NCBI RefSeq assembly: GCF_914767665.1
Contig: NC_059503.1
Location: 62,080,352 to 62,144,351 of the forward strand
Direction of reading: 5' to 3'
Length of the DNA: 64,000 nt
DNA from: Harmonia axyridis
Lineage: Eukaryota; Arthropoda; Insecta; Coleoptera; Coccinellidae
Shown piece by piece: positions 47,927 to 60,770 of this stretch. Numbering within the stretch: the stretch's first letter is position 1; each line of letters begins with the position of its first letter. The notes beneath the pieces are model-generated. The model was not told the origin of the DNA, did not search any database, and was given only the letters and a program-made list of their open reading frames with translations. A program made the translations under genes and the position numbers.

Positions 47927-48831
47927 TATGAAAAAAAATCGTACGCTCGAAACTTCCTTCTATACATTTGCTTGACGATTTGGTTCGAACTTCACACTAG
48001 CTTGTTTTGAAAAGAATAAATGATACTGAACGATCGCAATAACAGGTTTGTTTATTTTAAACACAAGGTCATCAAACCTTTATTTTGATAATTTCATTCG
48101 AAGAATCACGAATTTGGATAAGTCGCTTAGAAGAAAGCTTGTTTACATAGCTTTGAGTTCACTATGGATGACATAATAAATTAGCTATAACACAATACAA
48201 AGCATTTTTACATAATCGGCGATCTCTTTTATACTATGTACTTCAACATAAAAGGCGATTTCGCTCCCTCAAAAGCGGGATTAAATTGAGTGTATTATTC
48301 CCTAGGTTAGGTTAGTCGTATTTTTTACACGACCCTTACGACAATTTTACTCCCTCAATGTTTAAATTAATATTTGAATAACCGTTGATATTGAGCAAAA
48401 ATCTCGGCAAAAATTAATCAATTACTCCATTTTATTTGATGTGCTATAAATTCACCACACTTTAACTCATTGGAAATTGACACTATGTATTTCTTTTTTG
48501 ACTTTGTCCCTCGAAAATATTCTCAGCAATAATTTTTTTCATAAGTATATGAATTTTCAAGGCTATTTGTCTCTTTTATTTATTTTTCGTCCATTTTTGG
48601 GCCCTATGGAGCGCTTTTTGTTCAAAAATTCGGAGGCGTTCATTAAGATCAAGATGCAAAAATTCATATTTTGATATTGAGGGCCTTAGATATTTTTCTC
48701 GTTGAATGGATTGAGTACATCAGATTTTGGGTGCAAAAGGGCCTCTTACGAGATAAGAGGCCCAACTTTAAAAATTCCAACAAACCCATCTTTTTCATAG
48801 CAGATTTCAAAGTTGGACCATTTACCTAGCA
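47927..48831. promoter_or_regulatory. upstream region of GMC gene C
   Basis: This is about 900 bp before the gene C start codon. It probably contains the promoter and 5' UTR, but I see no reliable core element. A 65-codon + strand frame (48477-48674) is not convincing. Confidence 0.3.
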
Positions 48832-49745
48832 ACGGGTGTTTTTTTCGAGGTATATAACTTTGAGTTGGCATTACTGTTCAAGATGGCGACCGATTGAACA
48901 GCTGTTAAGTGATTTATTCTCAGTTTGGTTTGGCAATTCATCATGAATAGACTCACGCCTGAACGACGCTTGCAGATATTGCAATTTCATTCCGAAAATA
49001 ATGGTTCTGTGCGGAATACCCATCGCGCACTACGTCCATTTTATTTTGTTCAGCTTCTGGTTGATTGGCTACGTCAACAAACAAAACTGCCGCATTTGGA
49101 GTGAAGCTTATCCTCAAGTGTATGTCGAAACACCGTTAAATCCAGAATAACTGACTGTTTGGTGCGCTTTATGGGCTGGTGGAATCTTTGGTCCGTACTT
49201 CTTAAAAAACGATGATGGCCAGAACGTTACAGTCAATGGTGATCGGTTTAGAGCCATGATTGCTAACTTTTTCATTCCTGAATTGAACAACCATGATTTC
49301 CAGGAGCTGTGGTTTCAACAAGACGGCGCAACATGTTGCATAGCTCGTGCCACAATCGATTTATTGAAAGACCGCCTAATTTCACGTTTTGTGCCTGTGA
49401 ATTGTCTTCCAAGATCTTGTGATTTAATACCGCTAGACTACTTTCTTTGGGGCTATGTAAAGTCATTGGTCTATGCGGATAAGCCACAAACCCTTGACCA
49501 TTTGGAAGACAACATTCGCCATGTTATTGCCGATATACGGCCACAAATGTTGGAAAAAGTCATCGAAAATTGGATGTCCAGATTGGACTACATCCGAGAC
49601 AGCCGTGGCGGTCATATGCCAGAAATCATATTTAAGATATAATGCCACAAGATTATCTTGTGGATAAATAAAATTCATGTCAATCGAATAATCCATCGTT
49701 GTTTTATTGCAATTTGAAGTTCTATAGCTCTAAATAAACACCCTT
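48832..49745 (+). mobile_element. mariner-family element copy 7, shared-deletion derivative with extra small deletions
   Basis: Terminal repeats are present at both ends. Same main deletion as copy 2. Further short losses remove the first catalytic Asp codons (TTCAGC joined to TTCTGG, near 49050) and part of the K-D-T-F-G-D segment (near 49371). A stop near 49147 also interrupts it. Only 49256-49642 is open. Confidence 0.9.
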
Positions 49746-51001
49746 TATAAGCCCCTTTTGCAATATTCTGAGAATCTTCATAGCATAAAATTTTTATTAT
49801 TTTTATGTTTCATTGCAATGCTTGCTATCGTTGCTATTCTACTCTTCTTCATTAATTTTTCGGGAGTATTAACAAAAAAAGGCTATTATGTGGCATTTTT
49901 GAAAAGACGATCGAATTACCTTAATAACAAGTTGTCTCTCTATGAACCAAAGTAATTGATTTTTTTCAGGTTGTGCAAGAGCGGAGATATTAGGGGTGGT
50001 ACCTTTTTAAATTGAAACTGTAGGTACATTGTGATCACGTGAAGGTTATTTCTGCAATACTGTTAAATTGATCACTAGTATAAGTGAATAGTTCTAAACA
50101 AAAAACATCTATCCCATATATCTGCATCCACAGTAAAATAACGTTTTTTTTGTCAAAGAATTTTATTATCCCACAAAAAATGTCTTCGATGAATCGGAAA
50201 TATAGGTAAATTCAGTTATTCTTTGTGTAGGTTTTAATAAAAACTCTAGTGTTTCTTATACTTATAAATGGACAGTCTTATTTGTATTCTCTTATTGAAC
50301 AAAAAATTTGTAGTAACAAGTACAAGGTATGGTTAACATTTTATATCCTTTAAAATTATCCCCGGTTTTTAAAAGACTGATCAAATCTTTGTTCAACTAA
50401 TACAACATTCAACTTCACAGCGATCAATTTGAGTTTCTGAAATCTTGTATAGTGTAAAATTAACTTTTCTATGTTATCTGGAGCTTTTAACTTGGAGAGA
50501 CAAATTAAAATGCGGTTCAGAACCTCAAAATAACGCTTGACCTACAATTTACGTTTAATATTTGACCACAGTGTTAACTGTCAGAATGTTCAAATAAAAA
50601 GGACGCTGGACCATAGAATTGACAGGTGTTGAGTTGAATTTTACGTTGATTGGCCTTTCAGAAACCTGCCTTTAAGCCTTAAATTCGATAGAAATAGGTA
50701 TAAATATTCCGAAATGAAATAGTGTATGGTATATGTTACCAAGTTGTAAGGAACATTCAGGACAGTTGTGATTTGTTATTCAGAGAGTTGAGTTCAAGAA
50801 AAAACAGAAGGCATGTATTTTGTTCTCAACTCGAACAGTTTTCCATACCAAACATGATTATAAATAAATGAAATGCTGCATTAAATTTTGTCTTCAGTTC
50901 AGTTTGGCAAATAACGATTTATCATAATGCTTGTCTCATTTATAATATTATTGTATATTGTAAATTTTTTTTCGACACTTTATTTACACCAATTCAAAAT
51001 A
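49746..51001. other. spacer between gene D and mariner copy 7
   Basis: AT-rich, including the presumed 3' UTR of gene D at its right end. No exon or repeat was identified. Confidence 0.35.
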
Positions 51002-54000
51002 CTAAACCCGCCAACTCCAATATTCTTTTATCATATCCGACGCCTTCTCTCCAATCATGTACGCTGGTGCCATCATATGCCCTGTGATTGAAACTGGTAC
51101 TACACTGTTATCCACTACCCTCAAATTGTTGATACCGTATACCTGTAACTGATTATTTACGACTGCCTCCTTGTCTTGAGGAGGTCCCATTTTGGCTGTA
51201 CCCGTTGGGTGACGCAGAGAGTACGATTGATGTCTTATGGCACATTTCCAATACGAATCGGAATCATAGTCAAAACCTCGACAATCTTGAACTATGGAAG
51301 GCTCGATGTAAGCTCCCAGCTTCTTGAAACTTGGCGTCTTGACGAATTTCTGTACCTGCCTGACACCAGACAGCAGGGTCTCGATATCGAAATCTTCTTT
51401 GTCAGCAAGATGGTTGAGATCGATAAGCGGTGGCGTCATGATGTTTCCATCGGCCAGTTGGATACTTCCATAAGATTTTGGACGCATCAGCACTATTGTG
51501 ATAGAGATGGCGTGAACTCCTATCACCTCCTTATCAGATCTTTCATCTTGGTTCTGGAATTCTTCGACGTAGGGAACGAAAAGGACCTCGACGTCTGGAT
51601 AGTTTCCCTTGTCCTTGCTCACGTCTGTTTTCAGATAGGCCACAAGGTCTGTGAAAATAGCAGCGAGAGGCCCTTTGCCGTTCTTCAGGTAGTTGATCAG
51701 ATCTTCGCGGTCGTTTCTCCGTACAGCCTTGGTGTTATTAAATATGAATTTCAAGCCGGGAAAGCCTAAATGGGTTCTTAGTGGGGTTCCCACCATGAGG
51801 TCGGATAAGGGATCGATCTTCAGTTTTTTCAGTTGTTCTTTTGGTCCTATTCCAGACAGCTGGAGAAGTTGTGGGGTGTTCAGGGCACCTGAAATATTCA
51901 TCAAGCTATGTTATATTCAATATAGTAATAAGTTATAAAAAATGAAATATTCGGTGATCCCATTTATTATCAAGAAATTATTTATGAATCACTTGAATTC
52001 TGATCTATATTCAAAATTGGGATTTAGAATTTGCCATTACAAATAATAACAGGTGTTTTTTTCGAGGTACATAACTTTAAGTTGGCATTACAGTTCAAGA
52101 TGGCGGCCGATTCAACAGCTGTTAAGTGATTTATTCTCAGTTTGATTAGGCAATTCATCATGAATAGACTCACGCCTGAACAACGCTTGCAAATAGTGCA
52201 ATTTTATTTCGAAAATAATGGTTCTGTGCGGAATACGTATCGCGCACTACGTCCATTTTATTTTGTTTAGCGATGAAGCGCATTTCTGCTTGAATGGCTA
52301 CGTCAACAAACAGAACTGCCACATTTGGAGTGAAGCTAATCCTCAAGTGTATGTCGCAACACCGTTACATCCAGAAAAACTGACTGTTTGGTGCGCTTTA
52401 TGGGCTGGTGGAATCATTGGTCCGTATTTCTTCAAAAACGATGATGGCCAGAACGTTACAGTCAATGGTGATCGGTATATAGCTATGATTACTAATTTTT
52501 TCATTCCTGAATTGAACAACCATGATGTCCAGGAGCTGTGGTTCCAACAAGACGGCGCAACATGTCACACAGCTCGTGCCACAATCGATTTATTGAAAGA
52601 CACGTTTGGTGACCGCCTAATTTCACGTTTTGGACCTGTGAATTGGCCTCCAAGATCTTGTGATTTAATACCGCTAGACTACTTTCTGTGGAGCTATGTA
52701 AAGTCATTGGTCTATGCGGATAAGCAACAAACAATTGACCATTTGCAAGACAACATTCGCCGTGTTATTGCCGATATACGGCCACAAATGTTGGAAAAAG
52801 TCATCGAAAATTGGACGTTCAGATTGGACTACATCCGAGCCAGCCGTGGCGGTTTCATTGCCAGAAATCATATTTAAAATATAATGCCACAAAATTATCT
52901 TGCGGATAAATAAAATTCATGCCAATCGAATAATCCATCGTTGTTTTATTGCAATTTAAACTTCTATAGCTCTAAAAAAACACCCTTTATTTTGTGAAAG
53001 CTTTTTTAAACATGGGCTTCGAGTGAGATCTGAATTCTTCAAAATATAATGTTGATTTTAATGAAGTGTCTTAATATTACCAGTACTTTTGTAGTACTGG
53101 AGTTCAATATCAAAGGAGTCAAATGATTAGTAGATGGATCAGACAACACAGGAAGTAGTTCTATAGAAAAACATATTGAGTTTGAAATAATCCTACCAAA
53201 ATGAGATTGTTGAGTAAAATCATAATGACATAGAAATCCGAAAACGTTTTCTTGATAGGTAAATATTAATTCATACCGAGATTGATACAATATACCTATA
53301 TGCATTAGACAATTTTCCAACTTTTTAACAATGGCTTGTCAGTCATGTTAATTGTCTGACGTTTAGTCCTCAACCTCGGTGGCCTTCTTCAGAGGTATCT
53401 CGATTGAAGATTGTATCTTGTGAAATTGTGCACATATTTTATTGCCCACCTCGAGGGACAATAACTTTAATTGCCGGATGTTCGATGCTTTGATATACAG
53501 TGTGTGAATAAAGTAAGCAACAAAATTTATAACTCCTCATTGAACGTTTTCAAGCATAAAATAAAATTTAATTGTGACGTCTTTCATTTTTACAGAGTGG
53601 TTCATTTTTTTAAATGATTACCGAAACATTTTTACGCTGATTTATTTGTATCTGTAAGTGCTAAATGGTTAACAGAGCTGAATTCGTACATTTGCGCTGA
53701 TTTTTGCATTGAATGAAGATTTCCTTCCATAAAAGATTCATTTTTAACTTTCCCAGTGAACGTGTTATTGTTCCAAAAAACTTTCATCTACTGTACCATT
53801 TTTTTTACACCATCAATTTCCACCGTCTAATAAATCTAAAAAATTGAAGCTGTCATTTGAAAAAAAAATGACGCCATCTTTAAAAATGAACGACGTCATA
53901 AGTAAAATTTTCATACCATGGTTAACTGAAAACTAAAATTGATGTGTCCGAGCGTTTTGCTTGAATACAAATAGCGAAGTTAAATTTTGTTCTTTGATGG

Positions 54001-57000
54001 AATAAGTTAAATATTATATAGTACATTACTTAAGTCTTTCTTTCCAATTTATAATTTGAAAATAAACTTGGAGGCCTAAATAGAATAATGAATATTTTGT
54101 GTCTGATCCAACAGCCTCATCGATTCGGACAAATAAATTGTCGAGATACAAACTTCGATCGAGATATCTCTGAAAATTGTGCTAATTTCAATTCATCAAA
54201 AGTTATTCCTTCGACCTCATACTAGACTTTCCTCCCTTACATCTACATGTGAGGAAATGTAGCCTGCTCGAAGCAATAAGAATTTCCCTTAATGGAAAGC
54301 TCTTTCCTGGAAACTGGGTTGAACATATGAGGATACTGAATCAATTAGATTCAAACCTCCTCGCAAAACCATCGGATATTATGTCAATCACCTTTTTTGA
54401 TTTTGAAAGTCTCGTAAATCGTCTGGACAAAAAGTCATTCATATGGTTCACAGATGGATCAAAAACAGAGAAGGGCACCGGCATTGGGATATATGGACCT
54501 AAACTGAGGATCTATAAAGCCCTGGGAAGTGAGCCCTCGATTCTACAGACCGAGGTAATGGCTGTTTTTGTATGCGCCAGGAGTGTCTCGAAATGAACCT
54601 CAAGGGGGCGCATATCTACATCACCACGGACAGCCAAACCACGCTGAGATCCCTGGAATCGTGTTGTCAGGGGTCATTGCTGACTTGGGAGTGCCGTAAC
54701 AAGATAAAGCAACTGGCCAGATGAAATAAGGTGACTCTACTATGGGTACCAGGGCACTGTGGGGTTGGAGGAAATGAAAGAGCTGATGAACTTGCAAAAA
54801 GTGCATCAAGTTTAACACCTGCTGGACCTGAGCCTTTCTGTGGGATAGGAAAAGACCAATATAAAGCTGCGGTCCAGCTATGGGAGTTGAACAGCAGGAC
54901 AATCCACTGAACAAACACTCCTAGACTTGTTCAGGCGAAGAAATTCGTGAAGATTTCACCTACCTACGCCAAAAAGCTCCTGAAGCTGTCGCGAGCCGAG
55001 CTTCAGGTGATGGTGGGACTGCTGACGGGGCACTGTCGGTACAAACATCGTTTGTACCGTATGGGAAAGTCAGCGGATGAGATTTGCAGGCTCTGTGGAT
55101 CGGAAGCAGAAACAGCCGAACACTTGGTATGCAAGTGTCCGGAGCTGGCCGGCCTAAGAACCATTCACATGGGTAAGCCGGTCCTGGATACCAGAGAGGT
55201 AATGGCCAAGGCCCCTAGGAAGGTTGTCAATTTTATCAACGTCGTTGACGACCTCCCTGGGTTTCTATGAATGAGTAGGGTAGAGAACAAAAGATCTGCA
55301 TGGTCGCAGTTCCCGGAAGGCTTACCGAACCAAAACGACCCCAGTTCAAATAATAATAATATTCCTTGGACCTACCTGCTGACACAATCACTTCTTTCGT
55401 AGCCTTAGCGACGTGCAATTTTTCTTTGTTGATGAACTTGACTCCATATGCTTCCTTAGTTTGTGGATTGATCAATATCTTGGTTACCAAACTGAAAGGT
55501 TTCACTACCAAATTTGGTCTGTTCTTGGTCTCTTCTAAGTAACCTTTGGCAGAGCTCCATCTTTTTCCGTTTTTGGTAGTACCCTGAGAGAACCCTATGC
55601 CCAACTGTTCTTTTCCATTATAGTCCACAAAAGGTATGTGGAGTTCATAGGCGGCTCTCAGAACTCCTTCCGTGAGGATGGATCTGTCCTGAGAATTTTC
55701 CACGTGTATCTTTCCTCCGTACCTATGGTATTTTCTGTCGAAGTTGTTGAGATGTGCGTCTTCCACTTTCTTGAAGTATGGGAAAACGTCGTTGAAACAC
55801 CAACCTTTGTTGCCCAGATCTGCCCATTTGTCGTAGTCTCTGGAATTTCCTCGAGTGTAGAGCAGACCGTTGATGACGGTGGAGCCCCCTATGGCTTTTC
55901 CCATTTCTATGACGCATCTCTTGTCGGTTTGACCTGCAAAAAATTGGCGATCGGTCAACATAATAAAACAAAAGATGGTAAGCTTCAAATTTTATGAGGT
56001 ATCTATTAATCGATTACACAGTTTATGGTGCTGTATACCTCGCAATAGATCTCTAAAATCAACTGATGCTGAAAAATAAAAATGAATTATACTGATAACA
56101 TGGATCATTTTTCCTAGGAAGAAACACTGAAAATGGACTTTTTCTTTGCCTTTTTTGATATCTCTCGAGGGATATTTATTGTTTATTAGCTCTCAAATAC
56201 CATTGAAACTAAATTTAAATTCCTCAAAACTACAATTAGAAAAATAGTGAACAGTGCAAATCGATCGATTCGGATAACGAGCGCTCAAAAAGGAGGAAAC
56301 CACCGATGCCAAATGAGGAACTTTTGATCGTTCGTTCATTTACGCGCCAATTGAACCCTACATAAAAACTACATAACAATATACACTGCGCAAAAAAATT
56401 AACGCACATTATGGAAATCTCAAATTTATTCTACAACTGAAGGTGTTCTCAATGATTATTATTTTAATCAGAATTATGCATGCATATGTTATCCACTTTC
56501 AACGTTTTTCTTCAATACAGATGTTTTTTCCCAGCAAAGATGGGATTATCAGATTTTGAATGTATTGGCTCCATTCTGAAATCAGTTGTTCTCGATCAAT
56601 TCTAGTGATCAATAGTTTTTTTTTTCGTTTGATTTTCTACACTCGATCGCTATGCAACGCGAAACACGCAATTTGACCCAAGAGGAATGTGCCCAAGCGG
56701 TAGTTTTGCGAGAAGAAGGGTGGACATACACAAGAATTGCAGAAAGGTTTGGAGTTTCCCATACAAGTGTGTCCAGAATGTTGCAGCGATTCAGGGGGAC
56801 AGGTATGAATGTCCGAAGACCAGGACACCCAGGACAGGGTAGACCACGGGTAACAACTGCCATTCAAGAACGTCACTTGAGAGTTTCTTCGTTGAGACAA
56901 CGGTTTGCAACCGCTCGCCTCCTTCAAAATCAGCTTGAGCAAACTCATGGGGTGCAAATTAGCATTCAGACAAGAGACCCAGCTCTTACCCCAGCCCGTC

Positions 57001-60000
57001 GAAGAGCGCGTTTGGATTTTGCGAGAGAGCATATCCATTGGGAAGAGGCTGATTGGTAAAGAGTTCTCTTCACAGATGAGTCTAGATTCTGCCTCTACCA
57101 TTGTGATCGACGTTCTCTTGTATACAGACGTCCACATGAAAGATATGCTCAGTGCAATTTCCTGAATACTACTGGTTTCGGGGGAGAATCGATTATGTTA
57201 TGGGGTGGAATATCTTTGACTGCTCGCACAGACCCAGTGGTCGTTGATAATGGAGCTACGAATGCTGATAGGTATATAAGGAACATTCTTGAAGAGCATG
57301 TAGTACCATTTGCCCCATACATTAGTGAAAATTTCATTTTTATGGACGATAATGCTAGACCCCATCGTGCGCGCATCGTTCAGGAGTACCTTAAAGAGGT
57401 TGAAGTGTCTCCAATGGAATGGCCAGCAAGAAGTCCAGATCTCAATCCGATTGAGCAGGTTTGGGACAACCTCAATAGAAAGCTGAGAAGTTCAGAAAAT
57501 CATCTAGCTACTCTTAATGACTTAGGAATCCAACTCAGAGACATCTGGGAAGGATAAGATCAGAACATTTTAAGATCACTCATTTTGAGTATGAACCATC
57601 GTTGCCGAGCTGTAATTAACGCAAGGGGTGGAAATACCAAGTAGAACTTTCATATAAGATTCGGTGAAATCCTAAATCTTTCTTCCATTTAATGTGTCTT
57701 GTTTCGTTCAAAACCTTCCCGAGAGAACATAAAAAATAAGTTATAAAGTCATATTTCATTAAAATTGAGATTTTTAGAATGTGCGTTAATTTTTTTTGCG
57801 CAATGTACATGATACATACTTATCTACGATAAACACGAGGTAATAATACAATTGATGATCTCTTTCATTTGATCCTTTTATTTTTGGTACCTTGACATTA
57901 TTACCTTTGTTCGACAATCGTAACGTGATCTTTCATCTATACATTTCATTAACGCATTGAAGTGTGAAGCAGTCTTAATGAAATGACTATAATAACAAAG
58001 GTGATAAAAGCCTTACTAATTTCGGCAATTAATTATTAGATTCTTTTGTTATTTATGATTTGATAATGAACTAGGTCAAGTTTGTAATATATTATTTCTT
58101 TCAAAATAGAATTATTTGGAAATCATTGATATAATACGTAAAGTTTGAATTTCATTATTATCGTCTTTCCTATTAACGAAAAAAAGGTGAATGTCACGAG
58201 TCACCAGTTGAAAATTTGAATTTTTATATTATTTATTCAATTGTAGCAACTTATTGAATATATCTTAACACTTTAGAATTTTTTCACAAATTGGAGAATC
58301 TGGCTACCCATGACATTAAACTTAATGTTATGGTATCTTAAAGAATTGACTTGGATACTTCAATAAATGTTCTTTAAATTATTCTTCCTTAACTATATGA
58401 TCGATTATTTTTGATAATTAAAAAAAAATTGTTGCTTATATTTTCACTCACCCAAACACCATTTTTTCTGGGGAATTGTTTTGTATCCCCAGTTGTACTT
58501 GGTACCAAGTAAATCTAAGGCGTAATATGGAATCCTTGTGATTTCATCTTCATAACCTCCAGCTTCCAAGAGGAGAATTTTCCATTCTGGTATTTCTGAA
58601 AGGCGATTCGCTACCACTGCCCCTGCCGCTCCTGCGCCAATGATTATGAAATCGTATTCTTCCGTTTCTGAGGAACAAGAAGATCAGTACATAAGAATTG
58701 TTGAACCTAAATGATGTGTAATTTGTGTATTTATTATGCTCCATAATATTTTAAGATTCATACCTGCATAAATATTATAAGTGATGTGGTTGAAATATGG
58801 GCTTCAGTAATACATGTAATTTATATTTTTACGTTTCACATAATGAACTTAGGACGGAGAACGAAAGATTTTTCTATTTATTTTCAGATTAGTTTCAAGT
58901 TTTGGGTCGAAAAAGTTATGACATTTAGAAGACTATTTCTATATATCTTTAAATTATGGTGTATGTTTTGATGTCTGAACAATTAAGGCATCCAAAGAAC
59001 ACCAACTCTCTTCTGCATCTCTAGAACGGTAATTGATTTCCATGATTCATATAAGCCATAAAAATTACTGTAGAAAGTCCTAGAATTTTCCGAATATCTC
59101 GAACAAAAACCAAGTCATAGCGAACTATTTTAAACAGTCTTTTTTCAGATACACCCTATAACTCGAAAACGAATGAAGATATTAGTATGATCTGCTTTTG
59201 GATATCTTATCATTGCGGAAAAAGAGATCGGGGGTCTTCAGTGAGCATCGAATTTGGGAAATCCTTTACAAAATTTTACGTTGATCGCGTCACTATAATA
59301 TAAAATTGGGGCAAAATAACGAATGACACATTATTTTGAAGGTTGAATACGCTAAAATATTTCTGTTTGGTGTGCTTTTCGATGTAAAAAAACTCGTTAG
59401 AAATCACGGGTCAAGTGCATTAAGTGATCGGGTTTCTGAACAAAGTATTGAGATGTTGAAATTATTGTCATTTGCTTCTAGGCAGTAATAAAAGTCTCAT
59501 TTACTGTTTTCAATAACATTTTGTTGCACAGATGAGCGTAAGATCAATAGTGTTTATATGTAACGAGTTAACACCTGGAATATTACAAAATGTAAGAGGA
59601 AATGTAGTAATAGTGTTTTTGTTCAACAAAGACACTTGTCATTTAAAATTGATAACTTATAATGATTAAATAATAAATTAAAAGTCGTTCCGAAATTGCA
59701 ATGACGAGATTTCTCCACTGCAAATGAAAATTGAGATTGATCGGCATTTCTAAGAAAAACTCATACTTTTTTTTGATGTGGCCCATTTTGTCATATTTTG
59801 CGTATGGTTGAAGAACTTTCTGACTGGGTTCTTTATTACAGATTCATTTTTAGTCTGTTCGGAAATCGCTTGTTCGATTCTTCCAATTTGCGAAAGAAAC
59901 GTTCGTATAACAGTTTACAATAAATTTACAGATTTTTTTCCACCAAAACATTTATAGTTTCTGTTTTATTTCATTTTGAAAATTGAAAAGTTTTTCCATC

Positions 60001-60447
60001 ATATGTCGATTATTTCAATGTTGGGTTTCAGAATGTTTTCATTTTCATGGAATTACCAATATTTCTAAAATAGACGACAACGAATTTGTGACACTCGATA
60101 CACCTTCAAGATGAAAATTTGGTAGAGATGTAATGAAATTTCAGGTAGTTCTCAAATTTGAAATTCCGAATTTGGTTCGAAATTCTAGAATATTCATTAT
60201 TCGTCTTCATAATAATATCTCAAAATATGTTCCATAAAAATATCTTACCTCCTGTAGATTCTGTCAAATTGTACTGTGCTCTATCTGCTAAGACCGCTTG
60301 GGGGGCATATTGTGGGGATAGTGTCAATAACTCTTCTATGCCCTTCTCGAACTTGTCCACATAGGCCTCCACATCGTCGAATGGAGTCCCAGAAACATCG
60401 CGAAAACTGCAAAATATCAGTGCACATATAAGAGGAAACTTCAACAT
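51002..60447 (-). CDS. GMC oxidoreductase D (glucose dehydrogenase [FAD, quinone]-like)
   Basis: Secreted GMC oxidoreductase. There are four exons: 60249-60447, 58452-58667, 55376-55933 and 51002-51888, giving 619 residues. A signal peptide M-L-K-F-P-L-I-C-A-L-I-F starts the protein. FAD motif G-A-G-A-A-G is near residue 77, signature 1 is G-K-A-I-G-G-S-T, and signature 2 is S-A-G-A-L-N-T-P-Q-L-L-Q-L-S-G-I-G. Unlike its paralog C it keeps the catalytic His551 (L-R-H-P-T-G-T) and also has His595 (T-G-H-M-M-A-P), so it is probably active. The G-H-M-M-A-P motif shared with C differs from S-A-H-T-(N/S)-A-P in A and B. Exons 2 and 3 have the same lengths as in gene C (216 and 558 nt) and all introns are phase 1. 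Intron 2 holds a Tc1 element. Intron 3 holds a mariner copy and a LINE. Confidence 0.93.
52049..52987 (+). mobile_element. mariner-family element copy 8, shared-deletion derivative, in gene D intron 3
   Basis: Both ends are present (ACAGGTG left, CACCCTT right) and TA-flanked. Same deletion junction as copy 2. The catalytic frame 52218-52877 is open for 219 codons, with a small frame change only at the C-terminus. It is absent from the equivalent intron of gene C, so it is probably younger than the C/D duplication. Confidence 0.92.
52988..54215. other. gene D intron 3, unassigned sequence
   Basis: AT-rich intronic DNA between mariner copy 8 and the LINE. I see a short inverted repeat around a TACTGG motif near 53080 and nothing else. 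Confidence 0.3.
54216..55363 (+). mobile_element. 5'-truncated LINE with RNase H domain, in gene D intron 3
   Basis: Same LINE family, same strand and nearly the same 5' truncation point as the copy in gene C. It has RNase H motifs F-T-D-G-S, Q-T-E and T-D-S-Q, the knuckle C-R-L-C ... H-L-V-C-K-C, and the end P-G-F-L-stop near 55268. Frameshifts and stops are present near 54595, 54723 and 54908. The AAT-rich tail ends about 12 bp from the gene D exon 3 splice donor. Confidence 0.85.
56384..57805 (+). mobile_element. Tc1-type DD34E element copy 3, in gene D intron 2
   Basis: Terminal repeats are flanked by TA. The transposase starts normally at 56652 (M-Q-R-E-T-R-N-L-T-Q-E-E). A deletion of roughly 20-25 codons follows the I-Q-T-R region near 56972, and a stop replaces Glu after E-A-D-W near 57057. 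The C-terminal half (57195-57557) with M-D-D-N-A-R-P-H and P-D-L-N-P-I-E is open. The right terminal repeat has one substitution. Confidence 0.9.
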
Positions 60448-60770
60448 TTCAAGTCCGTCGACTCGGACGCTTCAGCTGCTTTTGCCGGGGTCAAGATGTG
60501 TGTGTGACACAGATCGAACGGGTCTTCTTCGATGGATACTTTTGTTAGATCTCGGTCGAGATTGACTTGGAAAAACCGATTCGGATGCGAGTTGGTAGGC
60601 AGAGACCAAGTTCTATGCGAATGGAAGATCTGCAAAAAATCACTGTAATAAACTATCGATTTAGTTCAATATTTCTGTAAGGAAACGCTTATAGGGGAAC
60701 TAACAGGTTATTTATTTATTCATTCACAGAAAAGAGTCGAGGTGAAGATTTCAATAAAAGACTCAACATA

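Noticed and set aside
51176..51769. 197-codon + strand frame
   Set aside because: It is the complement of the last exon of GMC gene D, whose minus frame has all family motifs.
43846..57805. Tc1 elements in intron 2 of genes C and D as one insertion predating the duplication
   Set aside because: They share intron and orientation, but the flanks and distances to the exons differ (33 and 21 bp in C, about 450 and 646 bp in D), so independent insertions are equally likely.
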